This document shows, piece after piece, positions 34,122 to 47,517 of a stretch of DNA of 64,000 nucleotides. Origin of the DNA: Xanthomonas arboricola (GTDB lineage: Bacteria; Pseudomonadota; Gammaproteobacteria; Xanthomonadales; Xanthomonadaceae). The stretch covers positions 79,318-143,317 of the forward strand of contig NZ_QREM01000009.1 in the NCBI RefSeq assembly GCF_003353015.1, written 5' to 3'. Positions within the stretch are counted from its first letter, which is position 1. The number at the start of each line of letters is the position of its first letter. The translations under genes were made by a program, and so were the position numbers. The notes beneath the pieces were generated by a model. That model saw only the letters and a program-made list of their open reading frames with translations. It made no database searches and was not told where the DNA came from.

Positions 34122-36479
34122 CTACTTGGGTGGCGGCGGCGCCAGCACGGTACGGTCGCCATTGTGTTCGGGCGGGCTGACCACCCCGGCCGCCTCCATC
34201 GCCTCGATCAGGCGTGCGGCGCGGTTGTAGCCGATCTTCAAGCGCCGCTGCACGCCGGAGATCGAGGCACGCCGGGTTTCGGTGACGATACGCAAGGCCT
34301 CGTCGTACAGCGGATCGGATTCGTCGCCGCCACCACCGCTGCTTTCCGGCAAGCCGGTCGCACCGACCACGGTGCCATCGCCCATGGTCTGCACTTCGTC
34401 CAGCACGCCTTCGACATAGGACACCGGTCCGCTGGCCTTGAGGTGCTCGACCACCCGATGCACTTCCTCGTCGCTGACGAAGGCGCCATGCACGCGGTCC
34501 GGCAGCGCCGTGCCCGGCGGCAGGTACAGCATGTCGCCGTTGCCCAGCAGCGCTTCGGCGCCGGATTGATCCAGGATGGTGCGCGAGTCGATCTTGGAGC
34601 TGACCTGGAACGCCACGCGGGTCGGAATATTGGCCTTGATCAGGCCGGTGATCACGTCCACCGACGGCCGCTGCGTGGCCAGGATCAGGTGGATGCCAGC
34701 CGCACGTGCCTTCTGCGCCAGGCGCGCGATCAGCTCCTCGACCTTCTTGCCGACGATCATCATCATGTCGGCGAATTCGTCGATGAAGATCACGATGAAC
34801 GGCAGCGTCTCCAGCGGCCGCGGCGCCTCGCCCAGCTCCGGATTGGGCTTGAACAGTGGGTCCATCATCGGCTGGCCGGCGTCGATGGCGTCCTTGATCT
34901 TCTTGTTGAAGCCGGCCAGGTTGCGCACGCCCACCGCGCTCATCAGCTTGTAGCGGCGCTCCATCTCGGCCACGCACCAGCGCAGGCCGTTGGCGGCCTC
35001 CTTCATGTCGGTGACCACCGGCGCCAGCAGATGCGGGATGCCCTGGTAGACGCTCAGTTCAAGCATCTTCGGGTCGATCATCAGCATCCGCAGCTCCTTG
35101 TGCGAGGCCTTGAACAGCAGGCTCAGCACCATCGCATTGACCGCCACCGACTTGCCCGAGCCGGTGGTACCGGCCACCAGCAAATGCGGCATGCGCGCCA
35201 GGTCGGCGACGGTCGGACGCCCGGCGATGTCCTTGCCCAACGCCAGCGTCAGCGGGCTGGCCGACTTGTCGTATTCCTTGGAGCGCAGCAGCTCTGACAG
35301 GAAGATCATCTCGCGGCTGACATTGGGGATCTCCAGGCCGATCACCGACTTGCCCGGGATCACATCCACCACGCGCACCGACTTGACCGACAGCCCGCGT
35401 GCGATGTCCTTGTCCAGCGAGCTGATCTGGCTGACCTTGATGCCCGGCGCCGGCTCGATCTCGAAGCGGGTGATCACCGGACCCGGGTAGGCCCCGACCA
35501 CCTGCGCCTCGATGCGGAAGTCCTTGAGCTTGAACTCGATCTGCCGCGACAGCGTCTCCAGCGTCTCTTCCGAATAGCCCTTGGTCTGCGGCTTGGGGTC
35601 GTCCAGCAGCGCCAGTGGCGGCAGGTCGGAGCCGTCGGTGCTCACGCCCTGGAACATCGGGATCTGGGTATCGCGCTTGGCACGCTCGCTCTTCTCCACC
35701 ACCGGTGCCGGCGGCGGCTCGATCCTGACCGGCTCGCGCTTGGCCTGCTTGACCGCATCGACCTTGCGCACTTCCTCGCGCTCCTCGCGCATCACGCGGG
35801 TCTGCTGCCACTCGCTGGCCTGATGGGTCTTGCGCTGCATCAGCGGCCCCAGCGCCAGCACCCAGGTGCCGATGCGCTCCATCACCGCAAACCACGACAG
35901 GCCGGTGGCCAGGGTGATCGACACCAGCAGCAGCACCAGCACGAACAGGTTGGCACCCAAGGCCCCGAACCCGGCGCTCAGCGAATTGCTGACCAAACGC
36001 CCCAGGATCCCGCCGGCGGCGGCCACGTCGCCGTTGAACAGGCGCAGATGCAGGAAGCCGGTCGAAGCGATCAGGAAACCCACCATGCCGACCAGCCGCA
36101 ACGCCGGCCCCAGGTCGGCCTCGGCCTGTCCTTCCTTGTCCATGCCGAACAAGGCGATCCAGGCCACCGCGCCCAGTACCACCGGCAGCAGGAAGGCCAC
36201 ATAACCGAACAGCTGCAGCAGCACGTCGGCCGTCCAGGCGCCGACGCGGCCGCCCATGTTGTGCACCGGCGCGACCACGCTGCCGGTCTGCGACCAGCCC
36301 GGATCGGCGCTCGAATAGGTGAACAGGCTGGCCAGCAGATACAGCAGCAACGGCGCCACCGCGATCAATGCCAGATCGCGCCAGAGCTTTTGCCGACGCG
36401 GATTGTCCGCCACCGCCGTCTTGCGCGAGGACGTCTTGCCCTCAGCGGGCTTGCTGCGTTCGGGAACCTGCTTTGCCAC
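34122..36479 (-). CDS. ftsK: DNA translocase FtsK
   Basis: FtsK anchors at the division septum and pumps chromosome termini toward dif. The 785-residue product has about four N-terminal membrane helices (residues 35-210), a short charged linker, and the ATPase motor (Walker [13 protein letters not shown] near residue 435; Walker [15 protein letters not shown]) ending in a winged-helix gamma domain. The linker is far shorter than in E. coli. The start is GTG at 36479. Confidence 0.96.
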   Translation of the reverse strand: MAKQVPERSKPAEGKTSSRKTAVADNPRRQKLWRDLALIAVAPLLLYLLASLFTYSSADPGWSQTGSVVAPVHNMGGRVGAWTADVLLQLFGYVAFLLPVVLGAVAWIALFGMDKEGQAEADLGPALRLVGMVGFLIASTGFLHLRLFNGDVAAAGGILGRLVSNSLSAGFGALGANLFVLVLLLVSITLATGLSWFAVMERIGTWVLALGPLMQRKTHQASEWQQTRVMREEREEVRKVDAVKQAKREPVRIEPPPAPVVEKSERAKRDTQIPMFQGVSTDGSDLPPLALLDDPKPQTKGYSEETLETLSRQIEFKLKDFRIEAQVVGAYPGPVITRFEIEPAPGIKVSQISSLDKDIARGLSVKSVRVVDVIPGKSVIGLEIPNVSREMIFLSELLRSKEYDKSASPLTLALGKDIAGRPTVADLARMPHLLVAGTTGSGKSVAVNAMVLSLLFKASHKELRMLMIDPKMLELSVYQGIPHLLAPVVTDMKEAANGLRWCVAEMERRYKLMSAVGVRNLAGFNKKIKDAIDAGQPMMDPLFKPNPELGEAPRPLETLPFIVIFIDEFADMMMIVGKKVEELIARLAQKARAAGIHLILATQRPSVDVITGLIKANIPTRVAFQVSSKIDSRTILDQSGAEALLGNGDMLYLPPGTALPDRVHGAFVSDEEVHRVVEHLKASGPVSYVEGVLDEVQTMGDGTVVGATGLPESSGGGGDESDPLYDEALRIVTETRRASISGVQRRLKIGYNRAARLIEAMEAAGVVSPPEHNGDRTVLAPPPPK

Positions 36480-36587
36480 CTGTAGCCAGACCTTAGAAAA
36501 ATGCTGTTAGTGGTTGATAATAAACGACTGAGGCCATGGTTTCAGCTGTTGCATGCGCATCGCCGGCCCAGGCCTGCGCCGGTCAAC

Positions 36588-36611
36588 AAAAAACGCCGCA
36601 CAAGGCGGCGT
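36588..36611 (-). terminator. Intrinsic terminator between trxB and ftsK, minus orientation
   Basis: On the minus strand ACGCCGC-N5-GCGGCGT is followed by a T6 run. It faces ftsK and would end a transcript coming from 36612-36760, where no gene is annotated. It has no T-run on the plus strand. Confidence 0.6.
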
Positions 36612-36675
36612 CGATGACGCGTACTGGGTGGGCCATGCCATCTGCGGTTCAAGCAGTTCCATCGCGCCGCCTTGA

Positions 36676-37731
<1,056 letters not shown>

Positions 37732-37791
37732 GGTGGCCGCTGGCCGCCGGCCGCGCCGCGCGGGCAGCACCGATGCCGGCGGGCCGGGCGC

Positions 37792-38910
37792 ATGAGCGTC
37801 ACCGCCCGCTGGTGCCGCCGCCTGGACGAGCTCCCGGCCGGCGCCTGGGACGCGCTGCACGATGGCGCGCACCCATTCATTTCCTATGCATTCCTGGAAG
37901 GTCTCGAGCGCGAGGGCTGCCTGCGCCCGGACTGGGGCTGGAACCCGCTGCACCTGACGTTATGGGACGGCGATACGCTGGTCGCCGCCACGCCGGGCTA
38001 TCTGAAGAACAACTCGCATGGCGAGTTCGTGTTCGACCACGCCTGGGCGCATGCGTATGCGCGTTACGGGCAGGAGTACTTCCCGAAGTGGCTGTGCGGG
38101 GTGCCCTACTCGCCGGTGACCAGCCCACGCCTGCTGGGCGCCACGCACTGGCGACCGCAGCTGCTCGCGGCGATGCGCGAGCTGGTGGAGCGCAGCGGGC
38201 TGTCGTCGGCGCATGTGAACTTCTACCCGGCCGACGAAGATGCGGCCTTCGATAGCGACTGGCTGGAGCGCAACGATCTGCAGTACCACTGGCATAACGC
38301 CAGCGGCTGGAGCGACTTCGACACCTTCCTGGCCGCGATGGACCACAAACGGCGCAAGAACATCCGCCAGGAGCGCGCCAAGGTGCAGCGGGCCGGTGTG
38401 CAGTTGCGCGTGGTCCATGGCGATGAAGCCAGCGCTGCCGACCTGGAGGCGATGTATGGCTTCTATCTCAAGACCTTCAACGAGTACGGCAACTCGCCTG
38501 CGCTGACGCCGCAATTCCTGCACCACCTGGCCCGGCACCTGCCGCGCCAGCTGGTGATGTTTCTGGCCGAGCTGGACGGTCGCCCGATCGCCGGCGCGCT
38601 GTGCCTGCGCGGGCGCGACACGCTGTACGGGCGTTACTGGGGCGGCGAGGCCTTGCCCGGGCTGCATTTTGAAACCTGCTACTACCAGGGCATCGACTAT
38701 TGCCTGCGCGAAGGCCTGGCCCGCTTCGAGCCGGGCGCGCAGGGCGAGCACAAGATCGCACGCGGCTTTCTGCCGACCCTGGTCCGCAGCCGTCACTGGA
38801 TCGCCGACCCCGGCTTCCGCGAGCCGCTGGCGCACTGGTGCGCCGACGAACGCCAGGCGGTCGCCCGGCACGCACGCGAGCTGTCCGAGCACAGCCCGTT
38901 CCGCGACTGA
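37792..38910 (+). CDS. FemAB/GNAT-superfamily protein (peptidogalycan biosynthesis-like, DUF482)
   Basis: A 372-residue soluble protein of the COG3146 type. It shows two GNAT-like halves as in Fem transferases, the segments FISYAFLEGLE, FDHAWAHAYARYG and the late block RYWGGEALPGLHFETCYYQG. Function is not established; a cell-wall or polysaccharide aminoacyl-transfer role is inference. It lies 60 bp after trxB and may be co-transcribed. Confidence 0.82.
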   Translation: MSVTARWCRRLDELPAGAWDALHDGAHPFISYAFLEGLEREGCLRPDWGWNPLHLTLWDGDTLVAATPGYLKNNSHGEFVFDHAWAHAYARYGQEYFPKWLCGVPYSPVTSPRLLGATHWRPQLLAAMRELVERSGLSSAHVNFYPADEDAAFDSDWLERNDLQYHWHNASGWSDFDTFLAAMDHKRRKNIRQERAKVQRAGVQLRVVHGDEASAADLEAMYGFYLKTFNEYGNSPALTPQFLHHLARHLPRQLVMFLAELDGRPIAGALCLRGRDTLYGRYWGGEALPGLHFETCYYQGIDYCLREGLARFEPGAQGEHKIARGFLPTLVRSRHWIADPGFREPLAHWCADERQAVARHARELSEHSPFRD

Positions 38911-39154
38911 GCCGATGCGGCGGCGACCCGGGCTGGGTCGCAACTGATCGCAGACACGGCGTCGCCAGGATGTCGCAACAACAGGACTCACGCCACCGCA
39001 AGCCGGTGGTCAGCCGAGTGCGACCCGCATGCGCGGCACCGGGGGCTTGCGCACCCATCCCGCAAGGCGCGCCCATCATCCCCGCGAACCGTCGCGTGGC
39101 AGCAATAGGCATCGTCCTGGGTGCGCCAGGTGCGCCACGCTCTACACTGCGCGC

Positions 39155-39904
39155 ATGTCCCGCGCCCTTCCCTACCTGCTGGCGGCCGATCCGGCCGCGC
39201 CGTTTCCGCCGGCCGAACACGCGTTGCGCGAGCCGGACGGCCTGCTTGCCATCGGCGGCGATCTGTCGCCGCAACGCCTGCTCAACGCCTATGCCGGTGG
39301 CGTGTTCCCCTGGTTCTCGGAGGGCCAGCCGATCCTGTGGTGGAGCCCGGACCCGCGCACGGTGTTTCGTACCGATGGCGTGCGCCTGTCCTCGCGCTTC
39401 CGGCGCCAGTTGCGCGGCAGCCGCTGGATGCTGCGCGCCGACACCGCCTTCGCCGAGGTGATCGCTGCCTGCGCGTCGATTCCGCGTGCCGGCCAGGACG
39501 GCACCTGGATCACCCCGGCGATGCAGCATGCCTATCTCGAACTGCATCGTCTGGGCCATGCGCATTCGCTGGAAGTGTTCGATGGCCCACGCCTGGTCGG
39601 CGGCATCTACGGGGTGGCGATTGGCCGGATGTTCTTCGGCGAGAGCATGTTCAGTGCCGACAGCGGCGGCTCCAAGGTGGCGCTGGCCGGGCTGGCCGCG
39701 CATCTGCATGCCTGCGGCTGGCCGTTGCTCGACGCGCAGGTGGAAAATCCGCACCTGCTGGGCCTGGGTGCGCAGCGCCTGCCACGGACGGACTTCCTGC
39801 AGCAGGTGCGGCTGCAGGTTGGCCGGGTTGCGCCGCCGGGCAGCTGGTCCGAGCGCCACGGCGAGCGGCCTGCCAGCGCGCTCGCTGAAGTCCGCTTAAC
39901 ATAA
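39155..39904 (+). CDS. aat: Leucyl/phenylalanyl-tRNA-protein transferase
   Basis: Aat adds Leu or Phe to N-terminal Lys/Arg, making N-degrons that the ClpS/ClpA pair encoded nearby delivers for degradation. The 249-residue product contains the family blocks GLLAIGGDLSPQRLLNAYA, FPWFSEGQPILWWSPDPR and GESMFS. The ATG at 39155 (MSRALPYLLA) is the natural start; a longer frame runs into unconserved sequence. infA follows after 80 bp. Confidence 0.96.
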   Translation: MSRALPYLLAADPAAPFPPAEHALREPDGLLAIGGDLSPQRLLNAYAGGVFPWFSEGQPILWWSPDPRTVFRTDGVRLSSRFRRQLRGSRWMLRADTAFAEVIAACASIPRAGQDGTWITPAMQHAYLELHRLGHAHSLEVFDGPRLVGGIYGVAIGRMFFGESMFSADSGGSKVALAGLAAHLHACGWPLLDAQVENPHLLGLGAQRLPRTDFLQQVRLQVGRVAPPGSWSERHGERPASALAEVRLT

Positions 39905-39984
39905 AATTTGCACCGCGGGGAGATGGAGCGTAAAATGCCGTCCCTTACGGCCCTCCCGGGCCAGCCGTGATTGCACAGGATTAC

Positions 39985-40203
39985 ATGTCGAAAGACGACT
40001 CCATTGAATTCGAAGGCAGCGTCAGCGAGACGCTCCCCAACACCACGTTCCGGGTCAAGCTGGAAAACGGGCACGAGATCATCGCCCACATCTCCGGCCG
40101 CATGCGCAAGAACTACATCCGCATCCTGACCGGCGACCGGGTCAAGGTCGAGATGACTCCCTACGACCTGACCAAGGGTCGTATTACCTACCGCATGAAG
40201 TAA
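39985..40203 (+). CDS. infA: Translation initiation factor IF-1
   Basis: A 72-residue OB-fold protein, essential for initiation. It is near identical in pattern to known IF-1 (ELP region here [19 protein letters not shown], then [14 protein letters not shown]). The ATG at 39985 gives the standard length; an in-frame codon at 39967 is not needed. A hairpin terminator follows at 40227. Confidence 0.98.
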
Positions 40204-40226
40204 GCGGTTCTGGTGTGAGACGCGAG

Positions 40227-40246
40227 GCGGCCCATGGCCGCTTTTT
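40227..40246 (+). terminator. Terminator after infA
   Basis: GCGGCC-cat-GGCCGC followed by T5, 24 bp after the infA stop. Confidence 0.85.
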
Positions 40247-40553
40247 GTCGTGCGTGCTATTTGCCGAGCGGATTGCAGCGCCGTGAAACAAGGACAGAAC
40301 GCTGCTCATGTGTGCGCAAGGGCTTTCAGCGATGCGCTGACAGACAGGCACCTGCGTGCCGAGCTCGACCCGCGCGCGCGGGCTTTCGCCCTCCAGGCGC
40401 AGACTCGGGCGAATGCGCCAGCGCGCTGCCGGTCTCGCGCCTTGGCGATCTTGCCCGGCCACACCGCGCTGCAGATTCCAGGCGTTGCACGGGGCAACGC
40501 CAGGCACCTGAACGCTGGCCAGCCATCCGTGCAGCACCGCACCGTCCAGACAT
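40247..40553. other. 307-bp gene-free stretch with several hairpins, possible small RNA
   Basis: No ORF is supported. Several perfect stems occur on one strand: TTCGCCC-N15-GGGCGAA (near 40387), GGCGTTGC-N5-GCAACGCC (near 40480) and GGCAC-N5-GTGCC (near 40348). It begins after the infA terminator and ends at a second, bidirectional terminator, so a plus-strand RNA would be neatly bounded. In E. coli a tRNA-Ser gene lies at this site, but no tRNA is recognisable here. Confidence 0.35.
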
Positions 40554-40583
40554 AAAAAAAGCCGCTCATGCGAGCGGCTTTTT
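40554..40583. terminator. Bidirectional terminator between infA region and clpA
   Basis: GCCGCTC-N4-GAGCGGC is flanked by A7 on the left and T5 on the right, so it can end clpA transcription on the minus strand and anything read on the plus strand. Confidence 0.9.
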
Positions 40584-40609
40584 CCGGGTACGTCAGACAG
40601 TTGCGTCGA

Positions 40610-42892
<2,283 letters not shown>

Positions 42893-43034
42893 TGGTAACT
42901 CCGAACGGCTGTTGCCAACAATATGCGGCTTTTGTCGGGATTTACCACAACCCTATCGGATAGGCATGTTCAGACGGCGTTAGCATGTGATTGCAGCCAC
43001 AGTGTTGCGCTGCTGGAATGATCGAATCGCCCCG

Positions 43035-43355
43035 TCAGCTCTGTTCCATCGTGCACAGCAGCGGATGCTGGTTCATGCGCGAGAATTCGTTGACCTGTGC
43101 CACCTTGGACTCGGCGACTTCGCGGCTGTAGACCCCGCAGACGCCGCGTCCACGGGTATGGACATGCAGCATGACCTGCGTGGCCCGCTCCAGATCGAGG
43201 TTGAAAAACTGCTGCAGCACCGTCACCACGAAGTCCATCGGGGTGTAGTCGTCGTTCAGCAGAAGCACCTGATACCGCGGCGGTGGCGCCACTTCAGGCT
43301 TGCTGGCTTCGACGGTGAGGCCGTGATCGTGTTCGTGTGAGGTCTTGCGAGGCAT
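43035..43355 (-). CDS. clpS: ATP-dependent Clp protease adaptor ClpS
   Basis: ClpS recognises N-degron substrates and hands them to ClpA. The 106-residue product has the core motifs [17 protein letters not shown] (N-degron pocket) and [18 protein letters not shown]. The ATG at 43355 gives normal length; longer frames lack conservation. Confidence 0.96.
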   Translation of the reverse strand: MPRKTSHEHDHGLTVEASKPEVAPPPRYQVLLLNDDYTPMDFVVTVLQQFFNLDLERATQVMLHVHTRGRGVCGVYSREVAESKVAQVNEFSRMNQHPLLCTMEQS

Positions 43356-43444
43356 CCGGCCATTATACGGTTCATCGCCGCGCGCATTGGACGATTTACG
43401 CCGCGCCCCGCACAATTTGTCTCCGATTCCATGGCTGGCCCTTG

Positions 43445-43609
43445 ATGACCGATTCCCTGACCGCGCCAGTGCCGGTGCCGTCGTTCACCGCCGACCTGCC
43501 CGGCTCCGCGCACCTTGCCGGGCGGCAGCGCCACCTGGCCGGGCCTCACGCCACGCTGGTCGCCGGTGGCGCGGGCGCAGTCCCGACTGCGCAGGGCCTG
43601 CAGCGATGA
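43445..43609 (+). CDS. Possible 54-residue protein coupled to nudJ
   Basis: An ATG opens a frame of 54 codons ([20 protein letters not shown]...) whose TGA overlaps the nudJ ATG (ATGA). Such an overlap is typical of translational coupling. The peptide has no motif, is Ala/Pro/Gly-rich and may be a chance frame in GC-rich DNA. Confidence 0.3.
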   Translation: MTDSLTAPVPVPSFTADLPGSAHLAGRQRHLAGPHATLVAGGAGAVPTAQGLQR

Positions 43610-44064
43610 GCGCTTCCGACCAGCGCTGGCATCCGGATGTCACCGTGGCCACCGTGGTGGTGCGCGACGGGCGCTTCCTGCAGGTCGAGGAGCGCATCGG
43701 CGGCCGGCTGTTGTTGAACCAGCCGGCCGGGCACCTGGAGCCGGACGAGAGCCTGCTCGATGCGGCGGTGCGCGAGACGCTGGAAGAGACCGGCTGGGAC
43801 GTGCGCCTGACCCACTTCGTCGGCACCTACCAGTGGGTCGCCCCGAGCGGCCAGTGCTTCCTGCGGTTTGCATTCGTCGCCGACGCCGTCACCCACCATC
43901 CCGAGCGCAGCCTGGACACCGGCGTGGTGCGTGCGTTGTGGATGACCCCGGAAGAATTGCGCAGCGCGACCGAGCGCCTGCGCAGCCCGTTGGTGTGGGA
44001 GGTGGTGGCCGACTACCTGGCCGGCCAGCGCCATCCCCTGGCCTTGGTGCGGCACGTCGCATGA
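43606..44064 (+). CDS. nudJ: Nudix hydrolase, NudJ-like phosphatase
   Basis: A 152-residue Nudix protein with the complete box G-H-x5-E-x7-R-E-x2-E-E-x-G (about residues 46-68). NudJ dephosphorylates HMP-pyrophosphate and nucleotides. It directly precedes mnmA with an ATGA overlap, the same arrangement as in other gammaproteobacteria (nudJ-mnmA-hflD). Confidence 0.9.
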   Translation: MSASDQRWHPDVTVATVVVRDGRFLQVEERIGGRLLLNQPAGHLEPDESLLDAAVRETLEETGWDVRLTHFVGTYQWVAPSGQCFLRFAFVADAVTHHPERSLDTGVVRALWMTPEELRSATERLRSPLVWEVVADYLAGQRHPLALVRHVA

Positions 44065-45197
44065 GGACGCCGCGCATCGTGGTCGGTGTCTCCGGCGGTG
44101 TGGATTCGTCGGTGGCGGCCTGGCGGCTGGCCCAGCAAGGCGAGTCGATCGCCGGGCTGTTCATGCAGAACTGGGCCGACGACGGCAGCGGCGATTGCCG
44201 CGCCGAGGACGACCGCCGCGATGCGGTGGCGGTGTGCGGGGTGCTGGGCATCCCGTTCCACTTCCGCGATTTTTCAGGGGAATACTGGAGCGGCGTGTTC
44301 GAGCACTTCCTGGCCGAGTATGCGGCCGGGCGCACGCCGAACCCGGACGTGCTGTGCAATCGCGAGGTCAAGTTCAAGCATTTCCTGGATGCGGCCCAGG
44401 CGCTGGGCGCCGAGCGCATCGCCACCGGCCACTACGCCCGGGTGGCGCACGGCGGCGGGCGCTGGCGCCTGCTGCGCGGCGCCGACCGCGGCAAGGACCA
44501 GAGCTATTTCCTGCATCAGCTGGGACAGACCCAACTGGCCGCGACGCTGTTTCCGATCGGCGACCTGGAAAAGAGCACGCTGCGACGGATCGCCCAGGAC
44601 GCCGGCCTGCCGACGCATGCCAAGAAGGATTCCACCGGCATCTGCTTCATCGGCGAGCGCGATTTCCGCGAGTTCCTGGGCCGTTACCTGCCCGCGCGCA
44701 CCGGCGAGATCCGCGACCCGCAGGGGCAGCGCATCGCCGAGCATCCGGGGGTGTTCTATTTCACCCTGGGTCAGCGCGAAGGCCTGAACATCGGTGGCCT
44801 ACGTGGACGCGCCGCCGCGCCGTGGTACGTGGTCGGCAAGGATGTGGCGAGCAATGTGCTGTATGTGGACCAGGACCGCGATAGTCCGCTGCTGCAGTCG
44901 CGCTGGCTGCAGTCCGAGCAGGTCCATTGGGTCACCGGCGCGGCGCCGGCGCGCAGCTTCGCCTGCACCGCACAGACGCGCTACCGGCAACCCGACGAGC
45001 CGTGCACGGTGCAGGTGCAGGACGATGGCAGCGTGCAGGTGCGTTTCGAGCGGCCGCAACGGGCGGTGACGCCCGGGCAGTCGCTGGTGTTGTACGACGG
45101 CGAGGAATGCCTGGGCGGTGCGGTCATCGCCGCCACCGACGCGCCGCTGGAACGCCAGTTGGCGGGATCTTCTTTTTTACCTGAGGTAGTGGCTTGA
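44061..45197 (+). CDS. mnmA: tRNA-specific 2-thiouridylase MnmA
   Basis: MnmA makes the 2-thio group of U34 in Glu, Gln and Lys tRNAs. The 378-residue product has the PP-loop [14 protein letters not shown] near residue 7, catalytic Cys in N-P-D-V-L-C-N (near 100) and the second Cys in D-S-T-G-I-C-F-I-G (near 197). It overlaps nudJ by four bases and hflD by one (TGATG). Confidence 0.97.
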   Translation: MRTPRIVVGVSGGVDSSVAAWRLAQQGESIAGLFMQNWADDGSGDCRAEDDRRDAVAVCGVLGIPFHFRDFSGEYWSGVFEHFLAEYAAGRTPNPDVLCNREVKFKHFLDAAQALGAERIATGHYARVAHGGGRWRLLRGADRGKDQSYFLHQLGQTQLAATLFPIGDLEKSTLRRIAQDAGLPTHAKKDSTGICFIGERDFREFLGRYLPARTGEIRDPQGQRIAEHPGVFYFTLGQREGLNIGGLRGRAAAPWYVVGKDVASNVLYVDQDRDSPLLQSRWLQSEQVHWVTGAAPARSFACTAQTRYRQPDEPCTVQVQDDGSVQVRFERPQRAVTPGQSLVLYDGEECLGGAVIAATDAPLERQLAGSSFLPEVVA

Positions 45198-45811
45198 TGA
45201 GTTCTTCCATGGATCACCGCGTGCTGGCGCTCGCCGGCGTCGCCCAGGCCCTGCAACAGGTGCGGCGGATCGCCGAAACCGGGCACTCGGAGGCTGCGAC
45301 GGTGCGTACCGCCATGGACAGCGTGTTCCGGGTGGATGCGGTCTCGCCGGAGGCCGTGTACGGCTCGCCAGCGGACCTGGCACCAGGGCTGCGGCTGCTG
45401 CACAACTATTTCCACAACCAGGGCCAGGACGAGGTCCTGCCGCGGCTGGCACTGGCGGTGCTGCAGCTGGAGCGCCGCTTCGTGCGCGACACCGCCACCG
45501 TCGCCACGGTCTCCAACGGCATCGAGGCGGCCGCGCGGCAGGCACAGAGCCTGGGCGACAGCGGCCATCCGGACGTGTTGAATGCGCTCGGCGGGCTGTA
45601 TGCGCAGACCATCAGCCACCTGCGCCCCAAGGTCATGGTGCAGGGCAATCCGCATTACCTGGGCCAGGCCGGTGTGGTTGCGGAAATCCGCGCGTTGCTG
45701 CTGGCCGCTGTCCGCTCGGCGGTGTTGTGGCGGCAGATGGGTGGCAGCCTGTGGGATTTCCTGTTCGCCAAGCGCGCAATGATCGAGGCGGTCGACCGCG
45801 CGCTGCGCTAA
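45197..45811 (+). CDS. hflD: High-frequency lysogenization protein HflD homologue
   Basis: A 204-residue, mostly helical membrane-peripheral protein with HflD blocks ([41 protein letters not shown]). In E. coli HflD binds lambda CII; its normal role is unclear. Its place after mnmA is conserved. The ATG at 45197 overlaps the mnmA stop. Confidence 0.93.
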   Translation: MSSSMDHRVLALAGVAQALQQVRRIAETGHSEAATVRTAMDSVFRVDAVSPEAVYGSPADLAPGLRLLHNYFHNQGQDEVLPRLALAVLQLERRFVRDTATVATVSNGIEAAARQAQSLGDSGHPDVLNALGGLYAQTISHLRPKVMVQGNPHYLGQAGVVAEIRALLLAAVRSAVLWRQMGGSLWDFLFAKRAMIEAVDRALR

Positions 45812-45903
45812 ACCAGTGGCAAGCGCCGGGGGACACGCGCGCCGGCGGTCGCTGGCGCGTGTCAACAAAGCTTGAACGGGCGAGACGATGTGGCGATCGT
45901 CGC

Positions 45904-45930
45904 TAAAGACACAGGGGGGACGGCCGATAC
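45904..45930 (+). promoter_or_regulatory. FliA (sigma-28) promoter
   Basis: TAAAGACA-N11-GCCGATAC matches the flagellar sigma-28 consensus (TAAAGTTT-N11-GCCGATAA) with exact spacing. The predicted start near 45937 lies 22 nt before the ATG of the chemotaxis gene, which also rules out its upstream in-frame start at 45872. Confidence 0.88.
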
Positions 45931-45958
45931 AGCAACCGTGACTCTGCCGAGAACGCCC

Positions 45959-47149
45959 ATGTATTCACGTCCACTTATCCGTCTGGCCGCCCCTTTGGCC
46001 TTGACCTTGCTGTTTCCTTTCGCTGTCGGATTCGACTGGCCCGCTTCGGTGCGCTGGGCGATCCTGGCGACCATGACGCTCAGCTGGCTCGGTTTCGCTG
46101 CCTGGGTGACCTACTCCCAGTTCCGGCGTAATCCGGACCAGACCCGCATCCTGCGCGAGCAGGACCAACTGCTCAACGAACTGCGTACGTTCGTCAGCAA
46201 CGAAGTCGACGGTTCGCGCTCGGAAGTCGAGCGTGCCCGCGAACTGATCCGCCAGGCCGTGTCCGGTCTTGGTGGCAGCTTCGAAGCGATGAACCGCAAG
46301 TCGCGCCAGCAAAGCCAGGCATTGGCCCGCATCGTCGACCGTGCCGGTGACGACGGCAGCGCCGGCGTCGACGTCGCCCGCTTCGCCCAGCACGCCAGCT
46401 CCCGGATGGAGCAACTGGTGGAAGCGCTGGAACAGGTGAGCGGCCAGAGTACCAACACGGTGCACCACATCGACGAGATGGCCCAGCACCTGGATGGCAT
46501 CTTCGCGCTGCTGGAAGATGTCAAGTCGATCGCCGACCAGACCAACCTGCTGGCCCTGAACGCCGCCATCGAAGCAGCCCGTGCCGGTGAAGCCGGTCGC
46601 GGCTTCGCCGTGGTCGCCGACGAGGTGCGCAATCTGTCCGAGCGTTCCACCACCTTCAACGAACAGATCCGCAAGCTGGCGCACAGCTCCAAGGAATCGA
46701 TCGCCAAGGTCCGTGAAACGGTCTCGCAGCTGGCCTCGCGCCACATGGATCGCTCCCGCGAAGCCCGCCACGAATCGGCGGCGATGCTGGAGAACGTCGC
46801 GCAGATCAACGCCTCGCTGGGCGACGGCATGCGCGAAATCTCCGAATGCGCGCGTTCCATCGACGGTAGCGTGGCCGAAGCGGTGCGTGCCCTGCAGTTC
46901 GAGGACATCGCCACGCAGACGCTGAGCGGTATCCACACCCACCTCGATCGCCTCACCGCGATCAACCGTGAAGCGGTGGCGCTGCAGGAACTGCTGCATC
47001 GCAATGGCGGCGTGTACGACAGCGATCTGGTCGCCGCGCTGGCCAAGGTGTCCAACCGCCTGCGCGACATGCGTGTGGAATGGGAGCGCCCGCCGCACAA
47101 GCCGGTGGCGCAGCAGGGCATGGGCGCCGGTACGGTCGAACTGTTCTAA
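45959..47149 (+). CDS. Methyl-accepting chemotaxis-type protein without periplasmic sensor
   Basis: A 396-residue receptor-like protein. Two closely spaced N-terminal membrane helices (about residues 7-25 and 29-49) leave no room for a periplasmic domain. A coiled-coil region leads to the methyl-accepting signalling tip, with the hairpin core [20 protein letters not shown] (about residues 194-213). It would sense something in the cytoplasm or membrane. The FliA promoter ties it to motility. Confidence 0.9.
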   Translation: MYSRPLIRLAAPLALTLLFPFAVGFDWPASVRWAILATMTLSWLGFAAWVTYSQFRRNPDQTRILREQDQLLNELRTFVSNEVDGSRSEVERARELIRQAVSGLGGSFEAMNRKSRQQSQALARIVDRAGDDGSAGVDVARFAQHASSRMEQLVEALEQVSGQSTNTVHHIDEMAQHLDGIFALLEDVKSIADQTNLLALNAAIEAARAGEAGRGFAVVADEVRNLSERSTTFNEQIRKLAHSSKESIAKVRETVSQLASRHMDRSREARHESAAMLENVAQINASLGDGMREISECARSIDGSVAEAVRALQFEDIATQTLSGIHTHLDRLTAINREAVALQELLHRNGGVYDSDLVAALAKVSNRLRDMRVEWERPPHKPVAQQGMGAGTVELF

Positions 47150-47181
47150 GACCGATGCCACGCACTGCCTGATTCCGACAT

Positions 47182-47199
47182 TCCCCGGCCTTCCGGGGA
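47182..47199 (+). terminator. Weak terminator-like hairpin
   Basis: TCCCCGG-cctt-CCGGGGA followed by TTTG, 32 bp after the chemotaxis gene. Confidence 0.4.
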
Positions 47200-47232
47200 T
47201 TTGTCGTTCCGCAACAACCTGGTACTCCGCTG

Positions 47233-47517
47233 ATGACGCTCCTCGCCCCGCCCACCGATGCACCCACGGCCGTGCTGGAATCCGCCGTGCTGGCGGCTGC
47301 ACACGCCCAGCGCATTGCGCAAAGCGACGCGGCCCGGCCGGCGCTGCGCAGCGTGCGCATGCCGGCCGCGCTGGAACGGCTGGAGCATGCCGCCCGTGCG
47401 GAAGTGCAGGCAATGCAGAACCCACGCCGCAGCTGCAGCGAGGAAGACCTGCTGTTTGCGACCGTGGCCTGGGACCTGGGCCTGGATGGCGCCGCTGTCG
47501 GCGTGTCTGGAGCCTGA
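47233..47517 (+). CDS. Small hypothetical protein
   Basis: A 94-residue Ala-rich helical protein (MTLLAPPTDAPTAVLESAVL...) with no recognised domain. Codon bias is normal and the frame ends with a TGA just before a 1-kb gene-free repeat region. It may be species-specific or a chance frame. Confidence 0.5.
   Translation: MTLLAPPTDAPTAVLESAVLAAAHAQRIAQSDAARPALRSVRMPAALERLEHAARAEVQAMQNPRRSCSEEDLLFATVAWDLGLDGAAVGVSGA

Noticed and set aside
36520..36660. Short minus-strand frame starting MELLEPQMAW across the terminator upstream of ftsK
   Set aside because: It crosses a strong terminator and has no recognised relative; likely chance.
40204..40609. tRNA-Ser gene between infA and clpA expected from E. 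coli gene order
   Set aside because: No T-arm GTTCGA sequence or cloverleaf can be found.
45872..45958. In-frame upstream start of the chemotaxis receptor
   Set aside because: The FliA promoter at 45904-45930 would lie inside the gene; the ATG at 45959 follows the predicted start site.
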